Positions 50,701 to 58,045 of a stretch of 64,000 bases of DNA are shown here, piece by piece (within the stretch, counting starts at the first letter, position 1; every line of letters starts with the position of its first letter). The stretch spans positions 248,001 through 312,000 of the forward strand of contig NZ_CP081864.1 in assembly GCF_019797845.1 (NCBI RefSeq), in the 5' to 3' direction. Below the pieces are notes generated by a model, which saw nothing but the letters and a program-made list of their open reading frames with translations, ran no database searches and had not been told where the DNA came from. The translations under genes were made by a program, and so were the position numbers. Source of the stretch: Symbiopectobacterium purcellii (lineage in GTDB: Bacteria > Pseudomonadota > Gammaproteobacteria > Enterobacterales > Enterobacteriaceae).

Positions 50701-52224
50701 CTGCTGACGGAAATAGTCGTAAATGATACGCGGACGGCTGGAGAGCACGGCAAACGGGGTGTCATCCCCCATGGAACCGGTGGCTTCCTGGCCGTTTTCG
50801 CCCAGTACGCGCAGGATTTGGTCCAGCTCTTCGCTGCTGTAGCCGAACTGCTTCTGGTAAGTTTCCAGCAGGTTGTCATCCAGCTTACGGCTGCCAACCT
50901 GGTCGTCCGGCAGTTCTTCAAACGGCACCAGACGTTTGGCGTTGCGTTCCATCCACTCTTTGTACGGGTGACGGCCTTTGAGGTCGTTATCGGTTTCGTT
51001 GGAGTGCAGAATGCGGCCTTCGAGGGTATCTATAACCATCAGTTCGCCGGGGCCAACGCGACCTTTTTCCACCACTTCGTCCGGCTGATAATCCCAAATC
51101 CCCACTTCAGAGGCGCAGGTGATCAGCTTGTCTTTGGTGATGACGTAGCGCGCCGGGCGCAGACCGTTACGGTCGAGGTTACAGGCCGCATAGCGACCAT
51201 CGGACATGACGATACCGGCCGGGCCGTCCCATGGCTCCATATGCATGGAGTTAAAGTCAAAGAACGAACGCAGTTCCGGGTCCATATCCGGGTTGTTCTG
51301 CCAGGCGGGCTGCACCAGCAAACGCATGGCACGCACGATATCCATCCCGCCGCTCAGGAACAGCTCCAGCATGTTATCCAGTGAGCTGGAGTCAGAGCCG
51401 GTTTCGTTAACGAACGGAGCGGCATCTTGCAGATCGGGGATCAGCGGCGTTTTGAACTTGTAGGCGCGCGCGCGCGCCCATTGACGGTTACCGGCAATGG
51501 TGTTGATTTCACCGTTATGCGCCAGATAGCGGAACGGCTGGGCCAGCGGCCAACGCGGCACGGTGTTGGTGGAGAAGCGTTGGTGGAACAGGCAGATGGC
51601 CGATTCCAGACGCAAATCCGCCAGGTCCAGGTAAAAGCGCGGCAGATCCGCCGGCATACACAGACCTTTATAGATATTGATCAGATTGGAGAAGCTACAA
51701 ACGTAGAACTCTTTATCCTGAATCCGTTTTTCAATACGGCGGCGCGCCATGAACAGGCGGCGCTCCATATCGCGCGGCGACCATCCCGCCGGGGCATTGA
51801 CAAAAATCTGTTCGATGCGCGGCAGTGAGGAGAGGGCAATTTCACCGAGCACGTCCGGGTTGGTGGGGACTTCACGCCATCCCAGTACGGACAAGGTTTC
51901 GTTTTGCAGCTCTTCTTCCACAATGCGGCGCGCCGCTCGGGCCAGATCCTGGTCCTGATTGAGGAACATCATGCCCACGGCGTAGTTCTTTGCCAACCGC
52001 CAGCCGTGCTCTTCGGCCACCAGTCGGTAGAAACGATCGGGTTTTTGTAATAACAAGCCGCAGCCGTCGCCGGTCTTGCCGTCAGCAAGGATCGCGCCAC
52101 GGTGCTGCATACGGGCCAGTGCGTGAATCGCAGTACGCACGACCTTGTGGCTCGGTTCACCTTCTATATGGGCGATCAATCCGAAACCACAGTTGTCTCT
52201 CTCTTGGGATGCATCGTACAACAT
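47764..52224 (-). CDS. gltB: Glutamate synthase large subunit
   Basis: GltB transfers the amide of glutamine to 2-oxoglutarate, giving two glutamates, the core of nitrogen assimilation at low ammonium. The 1486 residues equal E. coli GltB. A short propeptide precedes the N-terminal nucleophile Cys12 (ERDNCGFGLIAHIEG). The amidotransferase domain is followed by the FMN/[3Fe-4S] synthase domain (about 800-1200) and the C-terminal beta-helix with repeated glycine-rich turns. GGGGAGG lies upstream of the ATG. Confidence 0.98.
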   Translation of the reverse strand: MLYDASQERDNCGFGLIAHIEGEPSHKVVRTAIHALARMQHRGAILADGKTGDGCGLLLQKPDRFYRLVAEEHGWRLAKNYAVGMMFLNQDQDLARAARRIVEEELQNETLSVLGWREVPTNPDVLGEIALSSLPRIEQIFVNAPAGWSPRDMERRLFMARRRIEKRIQDKEFYVCSFSNLINIYKGLCMPADLPRFYLDLADLRLESAICLFHQRFSTNTVPRWPLAQPFRYLAHNGEINTIAGNRQWARARAYKFKTPLIPDLQDAAPFVNETGSDSSSLDNMLELFLSGGMDIVRAMRLLVQPAWQNNPDMDPELRSFFDFNSMHMEPWDGPAGIVMSDGRYAACNLDRNGLRPARYVITKDKLITCASEVGIWDYQPDEVVEKGRVGPGELMVIDTLEGRILHSNETDNDLKGRHPYKEWMERNAKRLVPFEELPDDQVGSRKLDDNLLETYQKQFGYSSEELDQILRVLGENGQEATGSMGDDTPFAVLSSRPRIIYDYFRQQFAQVTNPPIDPLREAHVMSLATCIGREMNVFCEAEGQAHRLSFKSPILLYSDFTQLLTQDQQHYRAETLDLTFDPREQSLQQTVEALCEEAERKVREGAVLLVLSDRAISDHRLPVPAPMAVGAIQHRLVEKSLRCDANLIVETASARDPHHFAVLLGFGATAIYPYLAYESLARFVDNHTIEKPYRAVMLNYRNGINKGLYKIMSKMGISTIASYRCSKLFEAVGLHKELSALCFHGVVSRIGGANFGDFEQDLQNLAKRAWLKRKTLEQGGLLKFVYDGEYHAYNPDVVNSLQQAVKSGEYSDYLEYAKHVNERPVATLRDLLAIKPQEGVAIPVDDVEPASELFKRFDTAAMSIGALSPEAHESLAEAMNTIGGNSNSGEGGEDPARYGTNKVSRIKQVASGRFGVTPAYLVNADVIQIKVAQGAKPGEGGQLPGDKVTPYIARLRYSVPGVTLISPPPHHDIYSIEDLAQLIFDLKQVNPKAMISVKLVSEPGVGTIATGVAKAYADLITIAGYDGGTGASPLSSVKYAGCPWELGLVETQQALVANGLRHKIRLQVDGGLKTGVDIIKAAILGAESFGFGTGPMVALGCKYLRICHLNNCATGVATQDDKLRRDHYHGLPERVINYFNFIAQETRMLMAELGVSQLVDLIGRTDLLVELDGFTAKQNKLDLSALLQTAQPQPGKALYCTESNPPFDEGLLNKALLSQAQPHIAAKQSKALYFDIRNTDRSVGATLSGAIAAQHGDQGLASDPIKANFSGTAGQSFGVWNAGGVELTLTGDANDYVGKGMAGGCISVRPPVGSAFRSHEASIIGNTCLYGATGGKLFAAGRAGERFGVRNSGAITVVEGIGDNGCEYMTGGIVCVLGRTGVNFGAGMTGGFAYVLDEDGEFRKRVNPELVEVLSVDDLAIHEEHLRGLITEHVQHTGSHRGEDILANWPVWAPRFALVKPKSSDVKALLGHRSRSAAELRVQAQ

Positions 52225-52456
52225 ATCTCAGTGAACCTCCCCAGGCTCTGTGTGACTCTCACAACCTACTTCGTTCGGCACCGTGGCGTTGAACGGTGGC
52301 GGATGGCGGGGTCGCGCATCCTGCCGTTCTCTTCTTCGGCCTCTCGTGACGGTCTTACAAGTGGACTATGACTTGCTTTAAGAGGGAGTCTTTCTTTTCT
52401 AACTGCATAAATATGACGAGTCGCGGACTCGTCGGGAAAGCTTCCAGCGGACTCCC

Positions 52457-52485
52457 AAATTAGCGAGAAAGCCAGTTCAGGTCAA
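52457..52485 (-). promoter_or_regulatory. gltB promoter
   Basis: On the minus strand, TTGACC (52485-52480) and TAATTT (52462-52457) are separated by 17 nt. The predicted start near 52450 leaves a leader of about 225 nt before gltB. The spacing to the Lrp-like box upstream agrees with the E. coli gltBD layout. Confidence 0.6.
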
Positions 52486-52659
52486 ATATCAATGCAAAAT
52501 GTGCGATTAAGGGATAATTTTTAGTTATGATTATGAAAAAAATGATTTTTTTGAAAAAATCTCCGTTGGGCTGCACATCGACGGCTGAATGAAGTGTGAG
52601 CTGTATCACTATGCAAAAGCGTGAACATCTCGTCACCCTGCTGCGTTATCTCTACGTTA

Positions 52660-52674
52660 TAGAATATTCTGCTG
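52660..52674. promoter_or_regulatory. Lrp-like binding site upstream of gltB
   Basis: TAGAATATTCTGCTG matches the Lrp consensus YAGHAWATTWTDCTR at 14 of 15 positions. It is centred about 217 bp upstream of the predicted gltB start. In E. coli, Lrp activates gltBD from distant sites, one of which I recall near -215. Confidence 0.6.
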
Positions 52675-52898
52675 TGGATATCCACTTTTAGATTTAATGA
52701 AACTCTTTTTAAGTAACGCTTCATCTTTTCATGACGCGCGCGTAGGGGATTAGAAAATTTAATCAGCATGGATGTGAGTTTATTTTCACTAAAAGCGAAT
52801 AAAAATGCATTTCATTGGGGTGTGCGTGATTGATCGCGGTCATCGCGAACGCTGGAAGAGAAGGGTAGTCTGCTTTCCCTCAGGGGGTAGGTTAGAAT

Positions 52899-53831
52899 AT
52901 GCAATTGCAAAAATTAATCAATATGTTTGGCGGGGATTTACAACGTCGTTATGGCGAAAAGATTCATAAACTGACGCTGCACGGCGGCTTTAACTGCCCC
53001 AATCGGGATGGCACGCTCGGACGGGGCGGTTGCACGTTCTGCAATGTGGCCTCTTTTGCCGATGAAACCATGCAACGCCAAAGCATTGCGGAGCAACTCA
53101 GCACGCAGGCGGGCAAGGTCAATCGCGCCAAGCGCTATCTGGCCTATTTTCAGGCCTACACCAGCACCTATGGCGAAGTGCAGATGCTGGACCGGCTTTA
53201 TCAGGAAGCGTTGCAACAAGCTGAGATTGTTGGCCTGTGCGTGGGAACGCGTCCTGATTGTGTGCCAGACAGCGTGCTGGATCTGTTGGCAGGTTACCAT
53301 GCACAAGGCTATGAGGTGTGGCTGGAACTGGGGCTACAGAGCGCCTGGGATAAAACGCTGCATCGCATCAATCGCGGTCACGATTTTGCCTGCTATCAGG
53401 AAACGGTGCAGCGTGCGCATCAGCGCGGCCTGCGCGTGTGCTGCCACCTGATTGTCGGGCTGCCGGGCGAGAGTCGCGATCACTGCATGACGACGCTGCA
53501 ACGCGTGGTGGATACCGGCGTAGAGGGTATCAAGCTTCACCCTCTGCACATCGTTGACGGCAGCATTATGGCTAAGGCCTGGCGCGCCGGACGCCTCTGC
53601 GAATTACCGCTTGCCACTTACGTCGCCACGGCAGGCGAGATGATTCGCCACACGCCGCCAGACGTGGTGTTTCACCGTATTTCTGCCAGCGCTCGACGGC
53701 CGACGCTGCTGGCGCCGCTATGGTGCGAAAACCGCTGGACCGGGATGGTGAAACTGGATTTATACCTTCAGGCTCACGGGGTGCAAGGCTCTGCGCTCGG
53801 TCAGCCATATCAACCGGTTATCCTCGGATAA
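52899..53831 (+). CDS. yhcC: Radical SAM protein YhcC
   Basis: YhcC is an Elp3-like radical SAM protein of unknown substrate. The 310 residues (309 in E. coli) carry cysteines in the NCPNRDGTLGRGGCTFCN region (Cys33, Cys45, Cys48), with the unusual wide first spacing of this family, and the CCHLIVGLPGE motif further on. It is divergent from gltB and 85 nt upstream of arcB, as in E. coli. Confidence 0.95.
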   Translation: MQLQKLINMFGGDLQRRYGEKIHKLTLHGGFNCPNRDGTLGRGGCTFCNVASFADETMQRQSIAEQLSTQAGKVNRAKRYLAYFQAYTSTYGEVQMLDRLYQEALQQAEIVGLCVGTRPDCVPDSVLDLLAGYHAQGYEVWLELGLQSAWDKTLHRINRGHDFACYQETVQRAHQRGLRVCCHLIVGLPGESRDHCMTTLQRVVDTGVEGIKLHPLHIVDGSIMAKAWRAGRLCELPLATYVATAGEMIRHTPPDVVFHRISASARRPTLLAPLWCENRWTGMVKLDLYLQAHGVQGSALGQPYQPVILG

Positions 53832-53916
53832 TGTTAACGCGTTGTGGTGATTGTCTCACCGCATCGTGCTGGGTTTTACGTTATGATGGCGCGGTGGGTA
53901 TCCAAGGGAATTCTCT

Positions 53917-56265
53917 ATGAAGCAGATCCGGTTGTTGGCGCAGTACTACGTCGATTTGATGGTAAAGCTCGGGCTGGTACGTTTTTCACTGTTGCTGGCC
54001 TCGGTGCTGGTGCTATTGGCGATGGCCGTGCAGATGGCAGTTACGCTGTTGTTGACCGGCAAGGTCGAAGACATCGATGTGGTCCGTTCGGTGTTTTTCG
54101 GGCTATTGATTACCCCCTGGGCGGTCTATTTCCTCTCCGTGGTGGTGGATCAGTTGGAGGAGTCGCGCCAACGTCTGGCTAAGCTGGTGGCAAAGCTGGA
54201 GGAGATGCGTCTGCGCGATCAGACGCTGAACGAGCAGCTCAAGGGCAATATTGCCCAGCTTAATCAGGAGATTGCCGATCGCGAAAAAGCAGAAGAGGCG
54301 CGCCTGATGATGCTGAGCAAGCTCAAAGAAGAGATTGCCGGCCGCGAACAGGCGCAGGTAGAACTGGAGCAGCAATCTGCGCTGTTACGATCGTTTCTGG
54401 ATGCCTCGCCAGATTTGGTTTACTACCGCAATGAAAATAAAGAGTTTTCCGGGTGTAACCGCGCGATGGAACTGCTGCTGGGCCGCAGTCAGAAACAACT
54501 GGTAGGCCTGACGCCGAAAGACGTCTACACCCCAGACGTGGCAGAAAAAGTGATGGAAACGGATGAGAAAGTGTTCCGTCACAACGTGTCGCTTACCTAT
54601 GAGCAGTGGCTGGTCTATCCCGATGGGCGCAAAGCCTGTTTTGAACTGCGTAAGGTGCCTTTCTACGACCGAATGGGCAAACGACACGGGCTAATGGGTT
54701 TTGGACGCGATATAACCGAGCGTAAGCGCTATCAGGACGCGTTAGAGAACGCCAGTAGGGAGAAGACCACTTTTATCTCAACGATCAGCCACGAGCTTCG
54801 TACGCCGCTTAATGGCATTGTTGGCCTTAGCCGCATCCTGCTCGATACCCATCTGGATGCGGAACAGGAAAAATACCTCAAAACCCTGCATGTCAGCGCC
54901 ATCACGCTGGGCAATATCTTTAACGACGTGATCGAGATGGACAAACAGGAGCGCCGCAAGGTGCAACTGGACAATCAGCCTATTGATTTTATTGGCTTCC
55001 TGGCAGATCTGGAAAACCTGGGCGGTTTGCTGGCGCAGCCGAAGGGGTTGCAACTGGTCGTTGAACAGCATCCCCCGTTACCACAACGGGTGATTACCGA
55101 TGGTACGCGTCTGCGCCAGATTCTGTGGAACCTGCTCAGTAACGCGGTGAAATTTACCCAGAAAGGAAAAATCGTAGTGCGCGTTTCGCATGACGCGGAC
55201 AGCCTGCTGCGCTTTGATGTCGAAGACTCCGGTATGGGCATCCCCGAGGATGAGTTGGAGAAAATCTTCGCCATGTACTATCAGGTAAAAGATAAACACG
55301 GTGGTAAACCCGCGACCGGTACTGGTATTGGCCTGGCGGTGTCCAAACGTCTGGCGCAGAACATGGGCGGCGATATCCATGTCACGAGTACGCAGGGCAA
55401 AGGTTCTTGCTTTACGCTGACCGTTACCGCCCCGGCGCTGGAAGATGAGGTGATTGTCGGTGGAGAGGATGAGTTGCCGTTACCTGCGCTCAACGTGCTG
55501 CTGGTGGAGGACATCGAGCTGAACGTGGTGGTCGCGCGTTCGGTGTTGGAGAAACTGGGCAGCAGCGTGGAAGTGGCGATGACCGGGCAGGAAGCGCTGA
55601 CGATGTTCGATCCGGACGAGTTCGATCTGGTGCTGCTGGATATCCAACTGCCGGACATGACCGGGCTGGATGTGGCGCGTGAACTGCGCAAAAAATATGC
55701 CGGACAAGACTTGCCGCCGCTGATTGCTCTAACAGCTAACGTGCTGCGTGATAAAAAAGAGTATCTCGACGCGGGTATGGACGATGTGCTGAGCAAACCG
55801 CTGGCGGTGCCGGCATTAACCGCTGTTATTAAACATTATTGGGACTACGCGGATGAGCCTGAGCAGGCCATTCCCACCGTTTCGGAGCAGGAACCGGTTC
55901 GAGAAGCGTTGCTTGATATTCCCATGTTGCAACAATATCTGGATTTGGTCGGGCCATCGCTGATCCATCAGAGTGTTGCCATGTTTGAGCAGATGATGCC
56001 CGGCTATCTCGCCGTGCTGGATTCCAACATGACAGCGCGCGATCAAAAAGGCATTGCGGAAGAGGGGCACAAAATTAAAGGTGCTGCCGGTTCCGTTGGG
56101 TTACGCCATCTACAGCAGGTGGCGCAGCAAATCCAGACCACAACCTTGCCTGCCTGGTGGGACAACGTGCAGGAGTGGATTGACGAACTGAAACACGACT
56201 GGCTGCACGATATTGACGTATTGAAAGCGTGGGTGGCTGAACAGGAAAAACGCGCCCGCAAATAG
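53917..56265 (+). CDS. arcB: Aerobic respiration control hybrid sensor kinase ArcB
   Basis: ArcB senses the quinone pool and phosphorylates ArcA under low oxygen. The 782 residues (778 in E. coli) have two N-terminal transmembrane helices (about 22-48 and 58-77), a coiled coil, and a PAS domain with Cys180 and Cys241, the positions of the redox-active cysteines. The transmitter has His292 (STISHELRTP), then come a receiver with Asp575 (LLDIQLPD) and an HPt domain with His718 (EEGHKIKGAAGSVG). All relay residues are present. The sRNA arcZ lies just downstream on the other strand. Confidence 0.97.
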   Translation: MKQIRLLAQYYVDLMVKLGLVRFSLLLASVLVLLAMAVQMAVTLLLTGKVEDIDVVRSVFFGLLITPWAVYFLSVVVDQLEESRQRLAKLVAKLEEMRLRDQTLNEQLKGNIAQLNQEIADREKAEEARLMMLSKLKEEIAGREQAQVELEQQSALLRSFLDASPDLVYYRNENKEFSGCNRAMELLLGRSQKQLVGLTPKDVYTPDVAEKVMETDEKVFRHNVSLTYEQWLVYPDGRKACFELRKVPFYDRMGKRHGLMGFGRDITERKRYQDALENASREKTTFISTISHELRTPLNGIVGLSRILLDTHLDAEQEKYLKTLHVSAITLGNIFNDVIEMDKQERRKVQLDNQPIDFIGFLADLENLGGLLAQPKGLQLVVEQHPPLPQRVITDGTRLRQILWNLLSNAVKFTQKGKIVVRVSHDADSLLRFDVEDSGMGIPEDELEKIFAMYYQVKDKHGGKPATGTGIGLAVSKRLAQNMGGDIHVTSTQGKGSCFTLTVTAPALEDEVIVGGEDELPLPALNVLLVEDIELNVVVARSVLEKLGSSVEVAMTGQEALTMFDPDEFDLVLLDIQLPDMTGLDVARELRKKYAGQDLPPLIALTANVLRDKKEYLDAGMDDVLSKPLAVPALTAVIKHYWDYADEPEQAIPTVSEQEPVREALLDIPMLQQYLDLVGPSLIHQSVAMFEQMMPGYLAVLDSNMTARDQKGIAEEGHKIKGAAGSVGLRHLQQVAQQIQTTTLPAWWDNVQEWIDELKHDWLHDIDVLKAWVAEQEKRARK

Positions 56266-56344
56266 CGGGCGCACGTAGGCTCAATGCGTTTAGGAGTGGT
56301 GTGAACAGGGTGAGGTTGGGGCGAAAAGGATTTTCAGGGGCCTA

Positions 56345-56450
56345 AAAAAAAATGACCCCGACCGAGGCCGGGGTGCGCGAATTATGCGCCAACACCAGGG
56401 AAACTATGCACCTGCTTGATAATTATCAGCAGTTTCAGTTAGCAGGTGCG
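56345..56450 (-). ncRNA. arcZ: Small regulatory RNA ArcZ (RyhA/SraH)
   Basis: The minus strand between arcB and elbB reads TTTCCCTGGTGTTGGCGCA, then TTCGCGCACCCCGG, a GC-rich hairpin and nine T residues (56352-56344). This matches the conserved 3' half of E. coli ArcZ, an Hfq-dependent RNA that activates rpoS and represses motility and other genes; ArcA represses it and it represses arcB. Genome position and orientation are the same. The 5' half differs: it can fold a perfect 9-bp hairpin (arms 56408-56416 and 56441-56449). The 5' end is estimated from that hairpin. Confidence 0.9.
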
Positions 56451-56605
56451 AGTATTCGCAACGTCGTAAGGTGACGAACCGCTCAAGCAACAAAATAGCA
56501 AATGCAGAAATCTTTGTTACAAGAATCATTAAAATGTGTGATGTAGATTAGTGTTTGTCAATCAAAAAATCAATTAGTTGATGTAATGAAATGAAGGAAA
56601 ATATG

Positions 56606-57259
56606 ATGAAACGAGTCGGCATCGTTCTGAGCGGTTGCGGCGTCTATGATGGCGCCGAAATTCACGAAGCAGTGCTGACGCTGCTTGCCGTCGATCGTGC
56701 GGGGGCTCAGGCGGTATGTTTTGCCCCTGATAAGCCACAATTTCATGTGGTTAATCATCTGACGGGTGAAGTAACTGGTGAGAATCGCAATATTTTAGTC
56801 GAGTCCGCGCGTATCACCCGTGGAAACATTCTGCCACTGTCGCAGGCGGATGCCAGCCAATTGGATGCGTTAATTGTTCCCGGCGGTTTTGGCGCAGCGA
56901 AGAATCTCAGTGATTTCGCGACCAAAGGCGCGGCGTGTCGGGTTGATGAATCATTGGCATTACTCACGCAAGAAATTTATAAGCAGAACAAACCAATTGG
57001 TTTTATTTGCATCGCTCCGGCGCTGTTGCCAAAACTGCTGGGGGAGTCGGTAAGAGTTACAATTGGAAATGATATCGATACCGCAGAATGTATAGAAGAA
57101 ATGGGCGGTACGCACATTGTTTGTCCGGTGGATGATATTGTGGTGGATGCGCAACACAAAGTGGTGACGACGCCTGCCTACATGCTGGCGAACTCCATTA
57201 GCGAGGCGGCCAAAGGCATCGATAAACTGGTTGAGCGTGTTCTGGGCTTTACCGAATGA
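56606..57259 (+). CDS. elbB: DJ-1/PfpI-family glyoxalase ElbB
   Basis: ElbB is a DJ-1-superfamily protein with weak glyoxalase III activity, historically linked to isoprenoid synthesis. From this start it has 217 residues, as in E. coli. The family start [20 protein letters not shown], the [12 protein letters not shown] loop and the nucleophile-elbow Cys135 (GFICIAPAL) are present. AAGGAAAAT precedes an ATGATG pair; the second ATG gives the family length. It overlaps mtgA by 4 nt. Confidence 0.95.
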   Translation: MKRVGIVLSGCGVYDGAEIHEAVLTLLAVDRAGAQAVCFAPDKPQFHVVNHLTGEVTGENRNILVESARITRGNILPLSQADASQLDALIVPGGFGAAKNLSDFATKGAACRVDESLALLTQEIYKQNKPIGFICIAPALLPKLLGESVRVTIGNDIDTAECIEEMGGTHIVCPVDDIVVDAQHKVVTTPAYMLANSISEAAKGIDKLVERVLGFTE

Positions 57260-57915
57260 AAGGGTGGGGCAAAAAACGCGGTGTGATCCCTGGGATAAAA
57301 CGCTGGGTACTACGCAGCGTTCTCTCGTTGCTTGGCCTGTGGCTGGCGGGGATTTTTGTGTTCGCGTTTTTGCCGGTTCCGTTTTCTGCCGTGATGGTGG
57401 AGCGGCAGGTGAGCGCCTGGCTGAGCGGAGATTTTTCTTACGTTGCTCGCTCGACGTGGGTGCCGATGGATGAGATAGCGCCCGTGATGGCGCTGGCGGT
57501 GATCGCCGCTGAAGATCAAAAATTCCCGGAACACGCCGGGTTTGATATGGCCGCCATCCGGGCAGCGCTGGCGCACAATGAGCGTGACGGTGCGCGGGTG
57601 CGCGGTGGCTCGACGCTCACGCAGCAAATGGTGAAAAACCTGCTTCTGTGGGATGGACGAAGCTGGTTGCGTAAAGGGCTGGAAGCAGGTATCACAGTGG
57701 GGGTTGAACTGGTCTGGACCAAACGGCGCATTTTGACGGTCTACCTGAATATTGTAGAGTTCGGGCCGGGGATTTTCGGCGTGCAGCAGGCGGCACAGCA
57801 CTTCTTCAACAAGCCCGCCAGCCGCTTGACGGCAGGTGAGGCGGCGTTGCTGGCGGCGGTGTTGCCGAATCCGATACGCTTTCGGGTTAACGCACCGTCA
57901 CGCTATGTGAGCTAA
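57256..57915 (+). CDS. mtgA: Monofunctional peptidoglycan glycosyltransferase MtgA, C-terminally truncated
   Basis: MtgA polymerises lipid II into glycan strands at the division site. The 219 residues have one transmembrane helix (about 21-40) and the GT51 domain with catalytic Glu86 in [14 protein letters not shown] and the [13 protein letters not shown] motif. A TAA at 57913-57915 ends the frame after APSRYVS. The same frame then continues as RQQWILRQMSQIGGEAF to TGA at 57988-57990, matching the E. coli tail, so about 25 residues are lost (E. coli has 242). The catalytic domain is complete and may still work. The start overlaps elbB (ATGA). Confidence 0.88.
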   Translation: MKGWGKKRGVIPGIKRWVLRSVLSLLGLWLAGIFVFAFLPVPFSAVMVERQVSAWLSGDFSYVARSTWVPMDEIAPVMALAVIAAEDQKFPEHAGFDMAAIRAALAHNERDGARVRGGSTLTQQMVKNLLLWDGRSWLRKGLEAGITVGVELVWTKRRILTVYLNIVEFGPGIFGVQQAAQHFFNKPASRLTAGEAALLAAVLPNPIRFRVNAPSRYVS

Positions 57916-58045
57916 CGCCAGCAGTGGATACTGCGTCAAATGTCCCAGATAGGGGGCGAAGCGTTTTTGCGGACTAACGGACTGCGTTGAAGGCTGGCTT
58001 GCCCTGTGCCGTTCGTGCGTTTGACTATCGTTGAAAGGGGAAGTT

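Larger units (their letters stand above)
52225..52898. other. Divergent gltB/yhcC control region
   Basis: This 674-nt spacer contains the gltB promoter (52457-52485), an 8-bp inverted repeat in the gltB leader (GACGAGTC, 3 nt, GACTCGTC at 52415-52433), runs of A and T at about 52536-52562 that suggest a bent or IHF-type site, and an Lrp-like box at 52660-52674. The yhcC promoter is not clear; GGGGGTAGG precedes its ATG. I see no convincing gene. Confidence 0.6.

Noticed and set aside
52521..52769. Possible 82-residue minus-strand gene upstream of gltB
   Set aside because: It covers the A/T-rich regulatory DNA and the Lrp-like box, has no ribosome site, and its translation looks random.
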